Position numbers and translations under genes: made by a program
Assembly: GCF_000473165.1 (NCBI RefSeq)
Contig: NZ_AXBE01000014.1
Span: 1-64,000 of the forward strand
From: Leisingera aquimarina DSM 24565
GTDB taxonomy: Bacteria > Pseudomonadota > Alphaproteobacteria > Rhodobacterales > Rhodobacteraceae
Direction of reading: 5' to 3'
Length of the DNA: 64,000 nt
In this document: positions 8,948-17,256 of the stretch, piece after piece
Layout of the letters: the number at the start of each line of letters is the position of its first letter
Numbering within the stretch: position 1 is the stretch's first letter
Notes under the pieces: model-generated
What the model was told of the DNA's origin: nothing
Database searches by the model: none
The model's input: only the letters and a program-made list of their open reading frames with translations

Positions 8948-10038
8948 CAGTCCATCAGGAGGCGCCCGGCCCCCAGCTCCATATTGACGAAAATCTCGCT
9001 GCCCGGCTCAAAGATCCGCTTGTTGCCGCGGTCGGAATTGGAGGTGCGCACGATGAACTGCGGCCCCTCGGCCAGATCGACCAGCGTACTGATGTCGGTG
9101 CCCACGAATATATTCTCGGCGACCCGGCCCTTCAGGCTCTCGGCCTCGACCGGCACGTCGGACATGAACAGCCGCTCGGGCCGCACCGACATATGCACTT
9201 TGGCGCCGGTCCCGATGCCCTCGACCGAATTGCAGGTCAGCGCCTGGCCGCCGCCCAGATGACAGGTGGCCCGGCCGTTCATGACCTGATCCACCGACAC
9301 CTCCAGCAGATTGGTCTCGCCGATGAAATCCGCCACAAACATGTTGCGCGGCTGCTCGTAGATCTCGGTCGGGGTGCCCAGCTGCTGCATCTCGCCCGCC
9401 GACATCACCGCGATGCGGTCGGACATGGTCAGCGCCTCTTCCTGATCGTGGGTCACAAAGATGAAGGTGATCCCGGTCTCTCGCTGCAGGTGCTTCAGCT
9501 CCAGCTGCATCTGCTTGCGCAGCTTCAGGTCCAGCGCCGACAGCGGCTCATCCAGCAGCAGGACTTTAGGTTGTGGCGCCAGCGCACGCGCCAGCGCCAC
9601 ACGCTGCTGCTGACCGCCTGAGAGCTGAGACGGCTTGCGGGCAGCGAATTGCGTCAGCTGGACCAGCTCCAGCATTTCCCCCGCGCGGGTGCGGGCCTCG
9701 GCTTTGGACTTGCCGCGCATCTCCAGGCCAAAGGCGACGTTTTCCAGGATCGTCATATGTGGAAACAAGGCATAATTCTGGAACACCGTGTTCACCGGCC
9801 GCTGATGCGGCGGCAGCTTTGCAATCGCTTCGCCAAACAGCAGGATCTCGCCTTCGGTCACATCCTCGAACCCGGCAATCATCCGCAAAAGCGTGGTCTT
9901 ACCGCAGCCAGAGGGTCCCAGCAGGGTGAAGAACTCATTGTCCTCGATGGTCAGCGAGATCCGCTTGAGGGCGGTGAAATCGCCATAGCGCTTGACCGCA
10001 TTGCGCACATCAATCGCATTTGTCGTGTTACCGGGCAC
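8947..10038 (-). CDS. potA: ABC transporter ATP-binding protein, PotA-like
   Basis: The 363-residue ATPase has Walker A (GPSGCGKTT), Q-loop, signature ([15 protein letters not shown]) and Walker B (VLLLDEPLSALD), then a C-terminal TOBE domain as in PotA. It is the first gene of the polyamine-type transporter operon. The 163-base gap before it, after the argE-like gene on the same strand, may hold a separate promoter, although I could not define one. Confidence 0.9.
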   Translation of the reverse strand: MPGNTTNAIDVRNAVKRYGDFTALKRISLTIEDNEFFTLLGPSGCGKTTLLRMIAGFEDVTEGEILLFGEAIAKLPPHQRPVNTVFQNYALFPHMTILENVAFGLEMRGKSKAEARTRAGEMLELVQLTQFAARKPSQLSGGQQQRVALARALAPQPKVLLLDEPLSALDLKLRKQMQLELKHLQRETGITFIFVTHDQEEALTMSDRIAVMSAGEMQQLGTPTEIYEQPRNMFVADFIGETNLLEVSVDQVMNGRATCHLGGGQALTCNSVEGIGTGAKVHMSVRPERLFMSDVPVEAESLKGRVAENIFVGTDISTLVDLAEGPQFIVRTSNSDRGNKRIFEPGSEIFVNMELGAGRLLMD

Positions 10039-10201
10039 TTGTGCCTCCCCCTCTGCCGCGTATCGTTAACCCAGCATAGGCAGCGGCGGGGGCTTGCTTA
10101 AGAATTGACTCCCTCAGCAAATGTTAGTCTTTGCCTAACCTTTGAAATTCATTTGTTTTCCAATAGTTGCACAGGGTTTTCCTGATCTGGCAGGTACTGG
10201 C

Positions 10202-11341
10202 TCAAGCAGTCAGATCGTCCAGCAGGCGGTCCATCATCGCGTCGCATTGGCTAAGCTGACGCAGCTCCAGGTATTCGTCGGGCTTGTGCCCCTGCCCCGC
10301 CATCGAGCCGGGACCGCAGACCACTGTTGGAATGCCCAGCTGATGGAAAAACCCGGCTTCGGTGCCAAAGGCGACCTTGGCGGTGCCAGTGCTGCGGGCA
10401 AGCGTCCGGGCAAAGGGGACAACTGCGCTGTCCGCTGGCACGTCGAGGCCGGGATACGCGTTGTACTGCTCCACCTCGATGCGGGCCTCCGCAGGGTAGC
10501 GGTTGCTGACACGATCCGCGGCGGCTTGAATGCGGGCCAGGATGTCTTCGCCCCGGTCAGCGGCCAGGTGACGGTACTCAAAGGTCAGCTCTGCCCGGTC
10601 CGGCACGATGTTGAGCGCGGTGCCGCCGCGCATCACGCCCGCATGCACGGTGGAATAGGGCACCTCATAGGCCGCATCGCGCGCGCCGTTGGCGGCGAAG
10701 TCTTCTTGCAGCGCGCACAGTTCGGATAGGAAATCCCCCGCCAGATGCAGCGCGTTGGTGAATACCGGAGCCAGCGCCGAGTGGCCGCTTTGGCCAAAGC
10801 AGACCGCGCGCAGCGCGGCCTTGCCCTTGTGGCCGATGGCAACTTCCATTTCGGTCGGCTCGCCAACAAAGCAGGCGCGCGGGCTTCCGATCAGCGGTTT
10901 CAAACGGTCCAGCATTTGCTGAATACCAACGCAGCCGACCTCCTCATCATAAGACAGCACGATCTTCAGCGGCTCCTTCAGATCCACCGTCGCCGCCCGG
11001 TCCGCCAAGGCCAAGGCACTGGCCACATAGCCCTTCATGTCGGTGGCGCCGCGGCCATAGACGCGGTCCCCTTCGCGCGTCAGGCGGAAGGGGTCGCGGG
11101 TCCACTCCTGCCCGTCCACCGGCACCACATCGGTATGCGCCGACAGCAGCACCCCCTGACCTGCCGGGCCTTTTTCGGCATAAAGCCCGGTTTTGCTGCC
11201 ATCCGGTGACGGCAGGCGCGTCACTGTAAATCCATGCTGCGTCAGGAAACCCTCAGCATAGGCGGCCAGCGCCAGATTCGAATTACGGCTGACCGTGTCG
11301 AACCCGATCAGCCGCTCCAGTATGTTCAGCGTCGCTGTCAT
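10202..11341 (-). CDS. argE: M20-family deacylase, acetylornithine deacetylase-like
   Basis: The 379-residue metallohydrolase shows the M20 metal and catalytic motifs: SAHTDVVPVDG, GRGATDMKG, DEEVGCVG and GTEAGFF. The closest family is acetylornithine deacetylase (ArgE). It begins two bases after the stop codon of the TMADH-like flavoprotein, so the two are translationally coupled. Being coupled to an amine dehydrogenase and upstream of a polyamine-type importer, it may remove an acyl group from an imported amine or amino acid rather than serve arginine synthesis; that part is inference. Confidence 0.82.
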   Translation of the reverse strand: MTATLNILERLIGFDTVSRNSNLALAAYAEGFLTQHGFTVTRLPSPDGSKTGLYAEKGPAGQGVLLSAHTDVVPVDGQEWTRDPFRLTREGDRVYGRGATDMKGYVASALALADRAATVDLKEPLKIVLSYDEEVGCVGIQQMLDRLKPLIGSPRACFVGEPTEMEVAIGHKGKAALRAVCFGQSGHSALAPVFTNALHLAGDFLSELCALQEDFAANGARDAAYEVPYSTVHAGVMRGGTALNIVPDRAELTFEYRHLAADRGEDILARIQAAADRVSNRYPAEARIEVEQYNAYPGLDVPADSAVVPFARTLARSTGTAKVAFGTEAGFFHQLGIPTVVCGPGSMAGQGHKPDEYLELRQLSQCDAMMDRLLDDLTA

Positions 11342-11343
11342 CG

Positions 11344-13413
11344 TCAGTCCACGGCCAGCTCGGTGATCTCGCGGCGGAAGGGCAGCGCATCGCCGATGTC
11401 CGGCCCATCCAGTTCCCGCGCATAGCGGTGGCCCGCATAGGTGGCCCAGGCAATCGGCCCCGGCGCGCTGGCATCGCCGATCAGCTTGACCGACTTAATG
11501 CCGGCATCCGCCCAGTCCGCCTGCCGGGCGCTCAGGTCTTCGTAAAGCCCGTCGTTGCCAACGCGCGAGGCGACCATGACCACTGCGTCTGCCTCAATAT
11601 CCCAGGTGCGTTCCGTATAGGTGCAATTGCTGACCACATGGCCGGCATGGATTTCCTTCACGCCGCGGTTCAGCACAATCTCCACCCCGGCCTCGACCAG
11701 ACGCGGATGGATGGCCACTTGCTCCAGCGTGTTGTTGGTCCAGTCGCTGACATAGGCGGACGGCGTGACCAGCGTCACTTGCGCGCCCTTGGAAGCCAAG
11801 AGTTCGGCCAAAACCCCGCCCATGTAGTAGTGGTCGTCGTCATAGACCACCACGCGGCCCTCGGGGAGGGTGCCGTCCATCAGGTCATCGGGGGTATAAA
11901 CCCTGGCGCCCTCAGTGACCGGCATCGGCACCACATGCTGGCGGGAAACCCCGTCGGCGCGCCATTTCGCACCGGTGGCAATACAGACATTTTCAAAGCC
12001 GAAGTCCAGAATGCTGTCCGCATCCAGCGGGCTTTCGCGGTAGATCTCCACGTTCGGGCGCTGGCTCAGCTGGTAGTCGCGGTAATCGACCACCCGGCCC
12101 CAGGCATTCAGCCCCGGCAACTGGCGCTCGCGGGCCACCCGGCCGCCGATCACATCCTTGGCCTCGGCCACCGCCACGTCGTAACCGCGGCGGCACAGCG
12201 CCCAGGCAGCTTCCAGCCCGGCAGGGCCGGAGCCCACCACCAGCACGTTGGAGCTGTCGCCCTTGGTGTTCATGGTCTCCGGATGCCAGCCCTTGCGCCA
12301 TTCCTCCATAAAGGTGGGGTTCTGGGTACAGCGGCTGATCGACATGGTCATGTCGCCGGTGATGCAGATGTTGCAGCCGATGCATTCGCGGATGTCCTCG
12401 ATGCGGCCTTCCTCGATCTTCTTGGGGAGGAACGGGTCGGCAATCGAAGGCCGCGCGCAGCCGATGAAATCCAATGTGCCGGATTTTACCATCTTGGCCA
12501 TCACATCCGGGCTGGTGAAACGGCCAACGCCGACAATGGGCTTATCGGTCAGCTCATGAATGCCGCGCACCAGCTGCTCCTGTGCGGCTTCTTCCTTGAA
12601 CCGGGACGGGCCGGAGCAATCCTCCCACGTCCCCTGCGCCAGGTCCCACAGGTCCGGCAGGTCCTTGTTCATCTCGATGTAATCGCGCACCTCGGCGTTA
12701 GAGAACCCCAGATCGCCAATGGTTTCGTCCAAGGACACCCGCAGGGTGATCGCCATGGTGTCGCCCACCGCATCGCGCATATCCGCGATCACCTCCTGGC
12801 TGAACCGCGCGCGGTTCTCCAGGGAGCCGCCGTATTCATCCGACCGCTGGTTGGTGGCGCGGCTCAGGAAGTGCTGGAAGATGCCGAACCCATGCGCGCC
12901 GTAAAGGCAGATCAGGTCGAAACCGGCCTGTTTCGAGCGCTTCGCCGCATTCACAAACCAGCGGCGCAGGTCCTTGATGTCCTGCTTGTCCAGCGCCCGC
13001 GCCTGCACCGGGTCATTGGTAAAGGTGCGGATCGGCAAGGCGGAGGGCGCCAGCGGCACCTCCTTGGAATAAAGGTTCGGCCCGTTGATCCCGGAATAGG
13101 CCAGCTGGATCCCCGCCAGTGCGCCATGCGTCTTCATCCGCTCCGACATCTTGTGCAGCTGCGGGATGTCCTTGTCCTCCCACAGGCGCAGTTCGATGAA
13201 GGGGGTGATCTCGCTGGTGTGATGCATCTCGCATTGTTCGGTGAAAATCACGCCCCAGCCGCCTTCGGCCTTGATGCCCCGCATCGCCGCCGCGGCAGAG
13301 GGGTCGCGGTAGCCGCCTCCGTTGCAATGGGGCACCTGATAAAAGCGGTTCTTGGCGGTGAGCGGGCCGATTTTCATCGGCTCAAACAGAATGTCATAGC
13401 GGGGATCGCGCAA
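11344..13413 (-). CDS. Trimethylamine/histamine dehydrogenase-like Fe-S flavoprotein
   Basis: The 689-residue protein has an N-terminal old-yellow-enzyme barrel, four cluster cysteines (C344, C347, C350, C362) and a C-terminal FAD/ADP-binding half, as in trimethylamine dehydrogenase (TMADH). The TTG at 13413 is taken as start because AAGGAGAGG precedes it and because C30, which carries 6-S-cysteinyl FMN in TMADH (QVPHC), then falls at residue 30. The TMADH substrate bowl Tyr60/Trp264/Trp355 is here Q60, W256 and D354. That is the Gln/Trp/Asp set reported for histamine dehydrogenase. N-methylproline demethylases (StcD-like) belong to the same family and remain an alternative. It is followed directly by the argE-like gene. 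Confidence 0.85.
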   Translation of the reverse strand: MRDPRYDILFEPMKIGPLTAKNRFYQVPHCNGGGYRDPSAAAAMRGIKAEGGWGVIFTEQCEMHHTSEITPFIELRLWEDKDIPQLHKMSERMKTHGALAGIQLAYSGINGPNLYSKEVPLAPSALPIRTFTNDPVQARALDKQDIKDLRRWFVNAAKRSKQAGFDLICLYGAHGFGIFQHFLSRATNQRSDEYGGSLENRARFSQEVIADMRDAVGDTMAITLRVSLDETIGDLGFSNAEVRDYIEMNKDLPDLWDLAQGTWEDCSGPSRFKEEAAQEQLVRGIHELTDKPIVGVGRFTSPDVMAKMVKSGTLDFIGCARPSIADPFLPKKIEEGRIEDIRECIGCNICITGDMTMSISRCTQNPTFMEEWRKGWHPETMNTKGDSSNVLVVGSGPAGLEAAWALCRRGYDVAVAEAKDVIGGRVARERQLPGLNAWGRVVDYRDYQLSQRPNVEIYRESPLDADSILDFGFENVCIATGAKWRADGVSRQHVVPMPVTEGARVYTPDDLMDGTLPEGRVVVYDDDHYYMGGVLAELLASKGAQVTLVTPSAYVSDWTNNTLEQVAIHPRLVEAGVEIVLNRGVKEIHAGHVVSNCTYTERTWDIEADAVVMVASRVGNDGLYEDLSARQADWADAGIKSVKLIGDASAPGPIAWATYAGHRYARELDGPDIGDALPFRREITELAVD

Positions 13414-13504
13414 TTTTCCTCTCCTTCGGGCAACAGCACTCAAAAGGTACAGGACCGCGCCAGAGGCGAAAGTTGCGCTTACGGAACCATTGGTTAGCCG
13501 CGGC

Positions 13505-14440
13505 CTAAGCGCTTCCGATGCGGATACCGGGAACAGTGCCGTCGGTGATCCGTTCCTGGCAGTAGCTGATGAAGGTCTTAACCGTCAGCACGTTCTCCGC
13601 GCCTTCGGCGGTCAGCAGCCCCATCCGCATTGGTCTGAGCGGGCCCCTGATCGGAACGAACCGCAGCTTGCGCCCGTCCGGCGCCATATCCGTTGCCGGG
13701 CGGATATTGGCGATGGAATAGCCAAAACCGTTCGCCACCAGCCCGCGCATCACCGCCATGTCGCGGGTGCGCTCGGCGATCTGCGGGGTGACACCGGCAT
13801 CCTCAAAGAACGACAGAAAGTATTCAGCGCTCAGCGGCAAGTCCAGCAGCACCATCGGATGCTGGGCCAGTTCCTCAACCGTGACACTGCCGCGGCCTGC
13901 CAGCGGGTGGTCCTCGCCCAGCAGCGCATAGGGCGGCAGTTCTGCCAGCGCGTTGAACTGCAGATCCGCCGGAATGTTCAGGTCATAAGTCAGCGCCACA
14001 TCTATCCGCGCCTGGCGTATCAACTCGATGAGCCCAGCCTGATCCCGCTCCAATTGGCTGATGGTAACCGCCGGATACAGCGCCTCAAACTGGCGCCGGA
14101 GCCCCGGCACGATCAGTTGGGCAAAGGTCAGAAGGCAGCCGACCGACAGCGGTCCCTGCACAAAGCCAGAGATATTGTCCGCCAGACGGCTCAGCGCGCC
14201 AGCCTCATGCAGCACCGCGCGCGCCTGATCCATGAACTGATGCCCGGCCTGGGTCAGCGACAATCCTTGCGCGTGCTTGCGCACAAACAGCTGCAGGCCG
14301 AACTCATTCTCCAGCTGCGACACCGCCGCCGAGATCGACGGCGAGGAGACGTTCACCTTCTCCGAGGCCAGGGCAATGGACCCGGCCTCGCCGACGGCGA
14401 CGAAATATTCCAGCTGGCGCAAGGTGAAACGCAAGGGCAT
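13505..14440 (-). CDS. LysR-family transcriptional regulator
   Basis: The 311-residue product has the LysR wHTH at about residues 6-65 (LEYFVAVGEAGSIALASEKVNVSSPSISAAVSQLENEFG) and a C-terminal effector domain. It sits 91 bases upstream of the TMADH-like gene and 33 bases after an aldehyde dehydrogenase gene, all on the minus strand. It therefore may be co-transcribed with and regulate either. Several LysR proteins of this subgroup control pyrimidine or amine catabolism, but no ligand can be read here. Confidence 0.88.
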   Translation of the reverse strand: MPLRFTLRQLEYFVAVGEAGSIALASEKVNVSSPSISAAVSQLENEFGLQLFVRKHAQGLSLTQAGHQFMDQARAVLHEAGALSRLADNISGFVQGPLSVGCLLTFAQLIVPGLRRQFEALYPAVTISQLERDQAGLIELIRQARIDVALTYDLNIPADLQFNALAELPPYALLGEDHPLAGRGSVTVEELAQHPMVLLDLPLSAEYFLSFFEDAGVTPQIAERTRDMAVMRGLVANGFGYSIANIRPATDMAPDGRKLRFVPIRGPLRPMRMGLLTAEGAENVLTVKTFISYCQERITDGTVPGIRIGSA

Positions 14441-14473
14441 GTCAGCGACTATGCCGGAGGCGGCCCATGCCCA

Positions 14474-15970
14474 TCAAGCCCGGTATTTGATCCAAGTGGT
14501 TTTCAGTGCGGTGTATTTTTCCAGGCTGTGCAGCGACAGGTCGCGCCCGAACCCGGACTGTTTCATGCCGCCAAAGGGTGTCTGCGCCGACAGCGCGTCC
14601 ACCGTGTTGACCGAAACGGTGCCGACTTGCAGCTTGTCCGCCACCCGGCAGGCGCGGCTCAGGTTATCGGTCCAGACGGAGGCCGCCAGCCCGTAGATCG
14701 AGTCATTGGCCATGGCGACCGCCTCCTCCTCGCTGTCAAACGGGATCACTGACAGGACAGGGCCAAAAATCTCATCCCGCGCCAGCGGGTCGCTATGGCT
14801 GACGTCATCAAAGATCGTCGGCTGCACGAAACAGCCCTTGCCATCGACCGTCACGCGCTCACCGCCCGCCACCAGATTGGCCGAGAATTTGCCTGCCTCG
14901 ACAAAGCGCATAATGCCCTCGGTCTGCTTCTCGTCCACGATTGCCCCCATTTTCGAGGCCGGATCCAGCGGGTCGCCCGGCTGGGTGGCCTTCGCCCGGG
15001 CAATCAGCTTCTCGACAAAGGCGTCTTTGATCGAACGCTCGACGTAAAGCCGCGAGTTGGCCGAACAGACCTCCCCCTGATTGAAGAAGATGCCAAAGGC
15101 CGCCATATCCGCCGCTGCATCCAGATCCTCACAATCACCGAACACCAGATTGGGGCTCTTGCCGCCGGTCTCAGGCCAGACCTGTTTCAGGTTCGACTGG
15201 CCGGAGTACTGCATGAACATCTTGCCGATGGCGGTGGAGCCGGTGAAGGCCAGGCAGTCCACATCCATATGCAGCCCCAGCGCCCTGCCCGCGGTGGCGC
15301 CAAAACCCGGCACCACGTTAAAGACTCCATCCGGCACTCCGGCCTCGGCTGCCAATTCGGCCAGGCGCAGGGCGGACAAGGGCGACTGCTCTGCCGGTTT
15401 CAGCACCACGGAATTGCCCGCCGCCAGCGCCGCCGCCGCCTTCCAGGTCGCCATGTCCAGCGGGAAATTCCAAGGCGTCACCGCCCCCACAACACCCAAA
15501 GGCACGCGGGACACAAGCGCCAGATCACCCGGCCCGGTCGGCGCCACCTCGTCATAGACCTTGTCGATTGCCTCCGCATACCATTGGAAAAAATGCGCTG
15601 AGCCGGGCGCGTCCACCGTGGCCGCATCCGTCACCAGCTTGCCCATGTCGAGCGAATCCAGCAGCGCCATCTCCCCCAGGTTGGCGCGGATCAAATCCGC
15701 CAGTCTCAAGAGCACCGCCTTGCGGTCCCCTGGCGCCATCCGCGACCAACGCCCATTCTGAAAGGCCCGGCGTCCTGCGGCCACGGCGCGGTTCACGTCT
15801 TCCTCATCGCATTCGGCAACCTGCGCCAGCACCGCACCCGTTGCGGGGTTCACGCTGGCAAACGTCCTGCCCGAGGCCGCATCCGTAAAACGGCCATCAA
15901 TGAATGCCTGCCCCCGGAACGAAAGAGCCGCCGCGCGGGTTTTCCAGTCGTCGTGCGTATAGTCCAGCAT
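14474..15970 (-). CDS. NAD(P)-dependent aldehyde dehydrogenase (PuuC-like)
   Basis: The 498-residue protein is a full-length aldehyde dehydrogenase. It has the cofactor stretch VTPWNFPLDMATWKAAAALAAG, the glutamate motif PETGGKSPNL and the cysteine motif FNQGEVCSANSRL. It resembles gamma-glutamyl-gamma-aminobutyraldehyde/guanidinobutyraldehyde dehydrogenases. The ATG at 15970 follows GGAGAGAGACC; a longer frame reaching 16105 would run into DUF1028. It is 14 bases downstream of the DUF1028 gene, probably in one operon. It likely oxidises an amino aldehyde made by a neighbouring amine-oxidising enzyme. Confidence 0.88.
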   Translation of the reverse strand: MLDYTHDDWKTRAAALSFRGQAFIDGRFTDAASGRTFASVNPATGAVLAQVAECDEEDVNRAVAAGRRAFQNGRWSRMAPGDRKAVLLRLADLIRANLGEMALLDSLDMGKLVTDAATVDAPGSAHFFQWYAEAIDKVYDEVAPTGPGDLALVSRVPLGVVGAVTPWNFPLDMATWKAAAALAAGNSVVLKPAEQSPLSALRLAELAAEAGVPDGVFNVVPGFGATAGRALGLHMDVDCLAFTGSTAIGKMFMQYSGQSNLKQVWPETGGKSPNLVFGDCEDLDAAADMAAFGIFFNQGEVCSANSRLYVERSIKDAFVEKLIARAKATQPGDPLDPASKMGAIVDEKQTEGIMRFVEAGKFSANLVAGGERVTVDGKGCFVQPTIFDDVSHSDPLARDEIFGPVLSVIPFDSEEEAVAMANDSIYGLAASVWTDNLSRACRVADKLQVGTVSVNTVDALSAQTPFGGMKQSGFGRDLSLHSLEKYTALKTTWIKYRA

Positions 15971-15984
15971 GGTCTCTCTCCAGA

Positions 15985-16659
15985 TTATTCGTCGCCTGGC
16001 ACGCCGTACGACGGTGCCGCGCGCGGGTCGAGCGCGCGCTGGACATAAGCCTCCAGCTGCGGCTTGTAGATGCCCCAGGCGGTCGCGATGTTCTCGATCG
16101 GGCAAGCTTCGGTCCAGTCACAGCGCAGATCGGCCACCGGCCAGCTTACCTTGTCCACCAGTTTCATGCCCGCAGAATGCAGCGGCCCGGCCTCTCCGCC
16201 CGCGGCCAGCCCGGCGCGCATTGCGGCAATCAAGCGGTCGCCGAGATGCCCAGAAGACGCGGAAAACCCGTCCGCAATCGCCTGGCACACCCCGTCATTG
16301 GCCAAAAGGTTGCCGCCCGACGCAACATCCTTCCCTTCGGCCTGGGTCCAGATGCCCAGCGAATTCGGTCCGGAATGAATGGCGGTGCCGCCGATCCTGT
16401 CCACCGCCAGCACCTGCCGGTACTCCATGAACCGCCCGATTTCGCGCACTTTGGCCAGCGCGGCGGCCGCGGTCATGCCCTGCTCCATCAGGTCCAGCGC
16501 CAGCGGCCCAAGACTGGGATCGGTCACATTCTGGCTCGCCACCGCGCCAACGCCTGCGCGGGCAAAGGAACACCGCGCCGCCACCGCTGGCGAAGACGAG
16601 GATATTGCAACCCCGAACATCCCGGTCTCCGCACAGCGCGCAACAAGCGAAAACGTCAT
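15985..16659 (-). CDS. DUF1028-domain protein
   Basis: This 224-residue protein has the DUF1028 start MTFSLVARCAETGMFGVAISSSSPAVAARC and covers the whole domain. The family is thought to share the Ntn-hydrolase fold, with no defined reaction known to me. GAGGAAAGACG precedes the ATG. It lies directly upstream of the aldehyde dehydrogenase and downstream of RidA, with a GC-rich repeat between RidA and it. DUF1028 genes often accompany RidA and amidohydrolase genes, suggesting a role in opening or hydrolysing small nitrogen compounds; that is inference. Confidence 0.82.
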   Translation of the reverse strand: MTFSLVARCAETGMFGVAISSSSPAVAARCSFARAGVGAVASQNVTDPSLGPLALDLMEQGMTAAAALAKVREIGRFMEYRQVLAVDRIGGTAIHSGPNSLGIWTQAEGKDVASGGNLLANDGVCQAIADGFSASSGHLGDRLIAAMRAGLAAGGEAGPLHSAGMKLVDKVSWPVADLRCDWTEACPIENIATAWGIYKPQLEAYVQRALDPRAAPSYGVPGDE

Positions 16660-16710
16660 CGTCTTTCCTCCTCACCAGCCATCCAAGATGGATCTGTTCT
16701 TCTTCTGGCC

Positions 16711-16762
16711 CAAAATATCCCCGGGGGAGCGCGAGCGGGCAGGCAGCCCCCTCGTTCCCGCC
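16711..16762. repeat. GC-rich intergenic repeat, Rhodobacteraceae type
   Basis: The stretch starting CAAAATATCCCCGGGGGAG and containing AGGCAGCCCCCTCG lies in the 122-base gap between ridA and DUF1028. It shares its AAATA-C-CGGGGGAG lead with the repeat at 53251 and its AGACAGCCCCCTCGTT-like tail with the hairpin at 6087. It can fold (GGGGGAG with CCCCC) and may act as a terminator or processing site. Confidence 0.5.
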
Positions 16763-16781
16763 CTCAATCGCGGGCCGATCA

Positions 16782-17198
16782 TCAATCCGGAATGACTGCC
16801 GTACCGTCGATCTCCACCAGCCACTCCGGCCGCGCCAGCGCCTGCACCACCAGCCCGGTGGACACCGGATGCACCCCTTTGATGTACTCGCCCATGGTGC
16901 GGTAGACCGCCTCGCGGTGGCGCACGTCGGTGATGTAGACCACCACCTTGACCAGATGCTCCATGCGCCCGCCGGCCTCTTCGATCAGCTGCTGGATGTT
17001 CTGCATCACCTTATGTGTCTGCTCAACCGGGTCGTGGCTTTCGATATTCTTCGCATCATCCAGATTCTGCGGGCACTGGCCGCGCAGGTACACGGTCTTG
17101 CCGCCGGTGGTCACCACCGCCTGGCACAAGTCATTGTCCAGGTTCTGTTCGGGATAGGTATCTGAAGTGTTGAATTTACGGATACGGATGTGGGCCAT
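16782..17198 (-). CDS. ridA: RidA/YjgF/YER057c/UK114-family protein
   Basis: The 138-residue product has the RidA layout, with the core around AVVTTGGKTVYLRGQCPQ and a C-terminal RPEWLVEIDGTAVIPD. RidA proteins hydrolyse reactive enamines and imines, or in operons such as rut act on aminoacrylate-type intermediates. The start at 17198 has AGGAGG upstream. In place of the canonical RidA arginine (the R of the usual motif near residue 105), I read an ARPEWLVEIDG stretch, so arginine is present. It sits 58 bases after a flavin monooxygenase gene. It probably detoxifies or hydrolyses an imine made by that enzyme. Confidence 0.85.
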   Translation of the reverse strand: MAHIRIRKFNTSDTYPEQNLDNDLCQAVVTTGGKTVYLRGQCPQNLDDAKNIESHDPVEQTHKVMQNIQQLIEEAGGRMEHLVKVVVYITDVRHREAVYRTMGEYIKGVHPVSTGLVVQALARPEWLVEIDGTAVIPD

Positions 17199-17256
17199 GA
17201 TGTCCTCCTGGCATGGCGGGATGGCAGCGCCGCCGGTCAGCGCCCGGCGGCAGAGT

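Noticed and set aside
11428-13497. Plus-strand frame opposite the TMADH-like gene
   Set aside because: No motif on the plus strand; the minus strand has conserved Cys and FMN motifs at the expected spacing.
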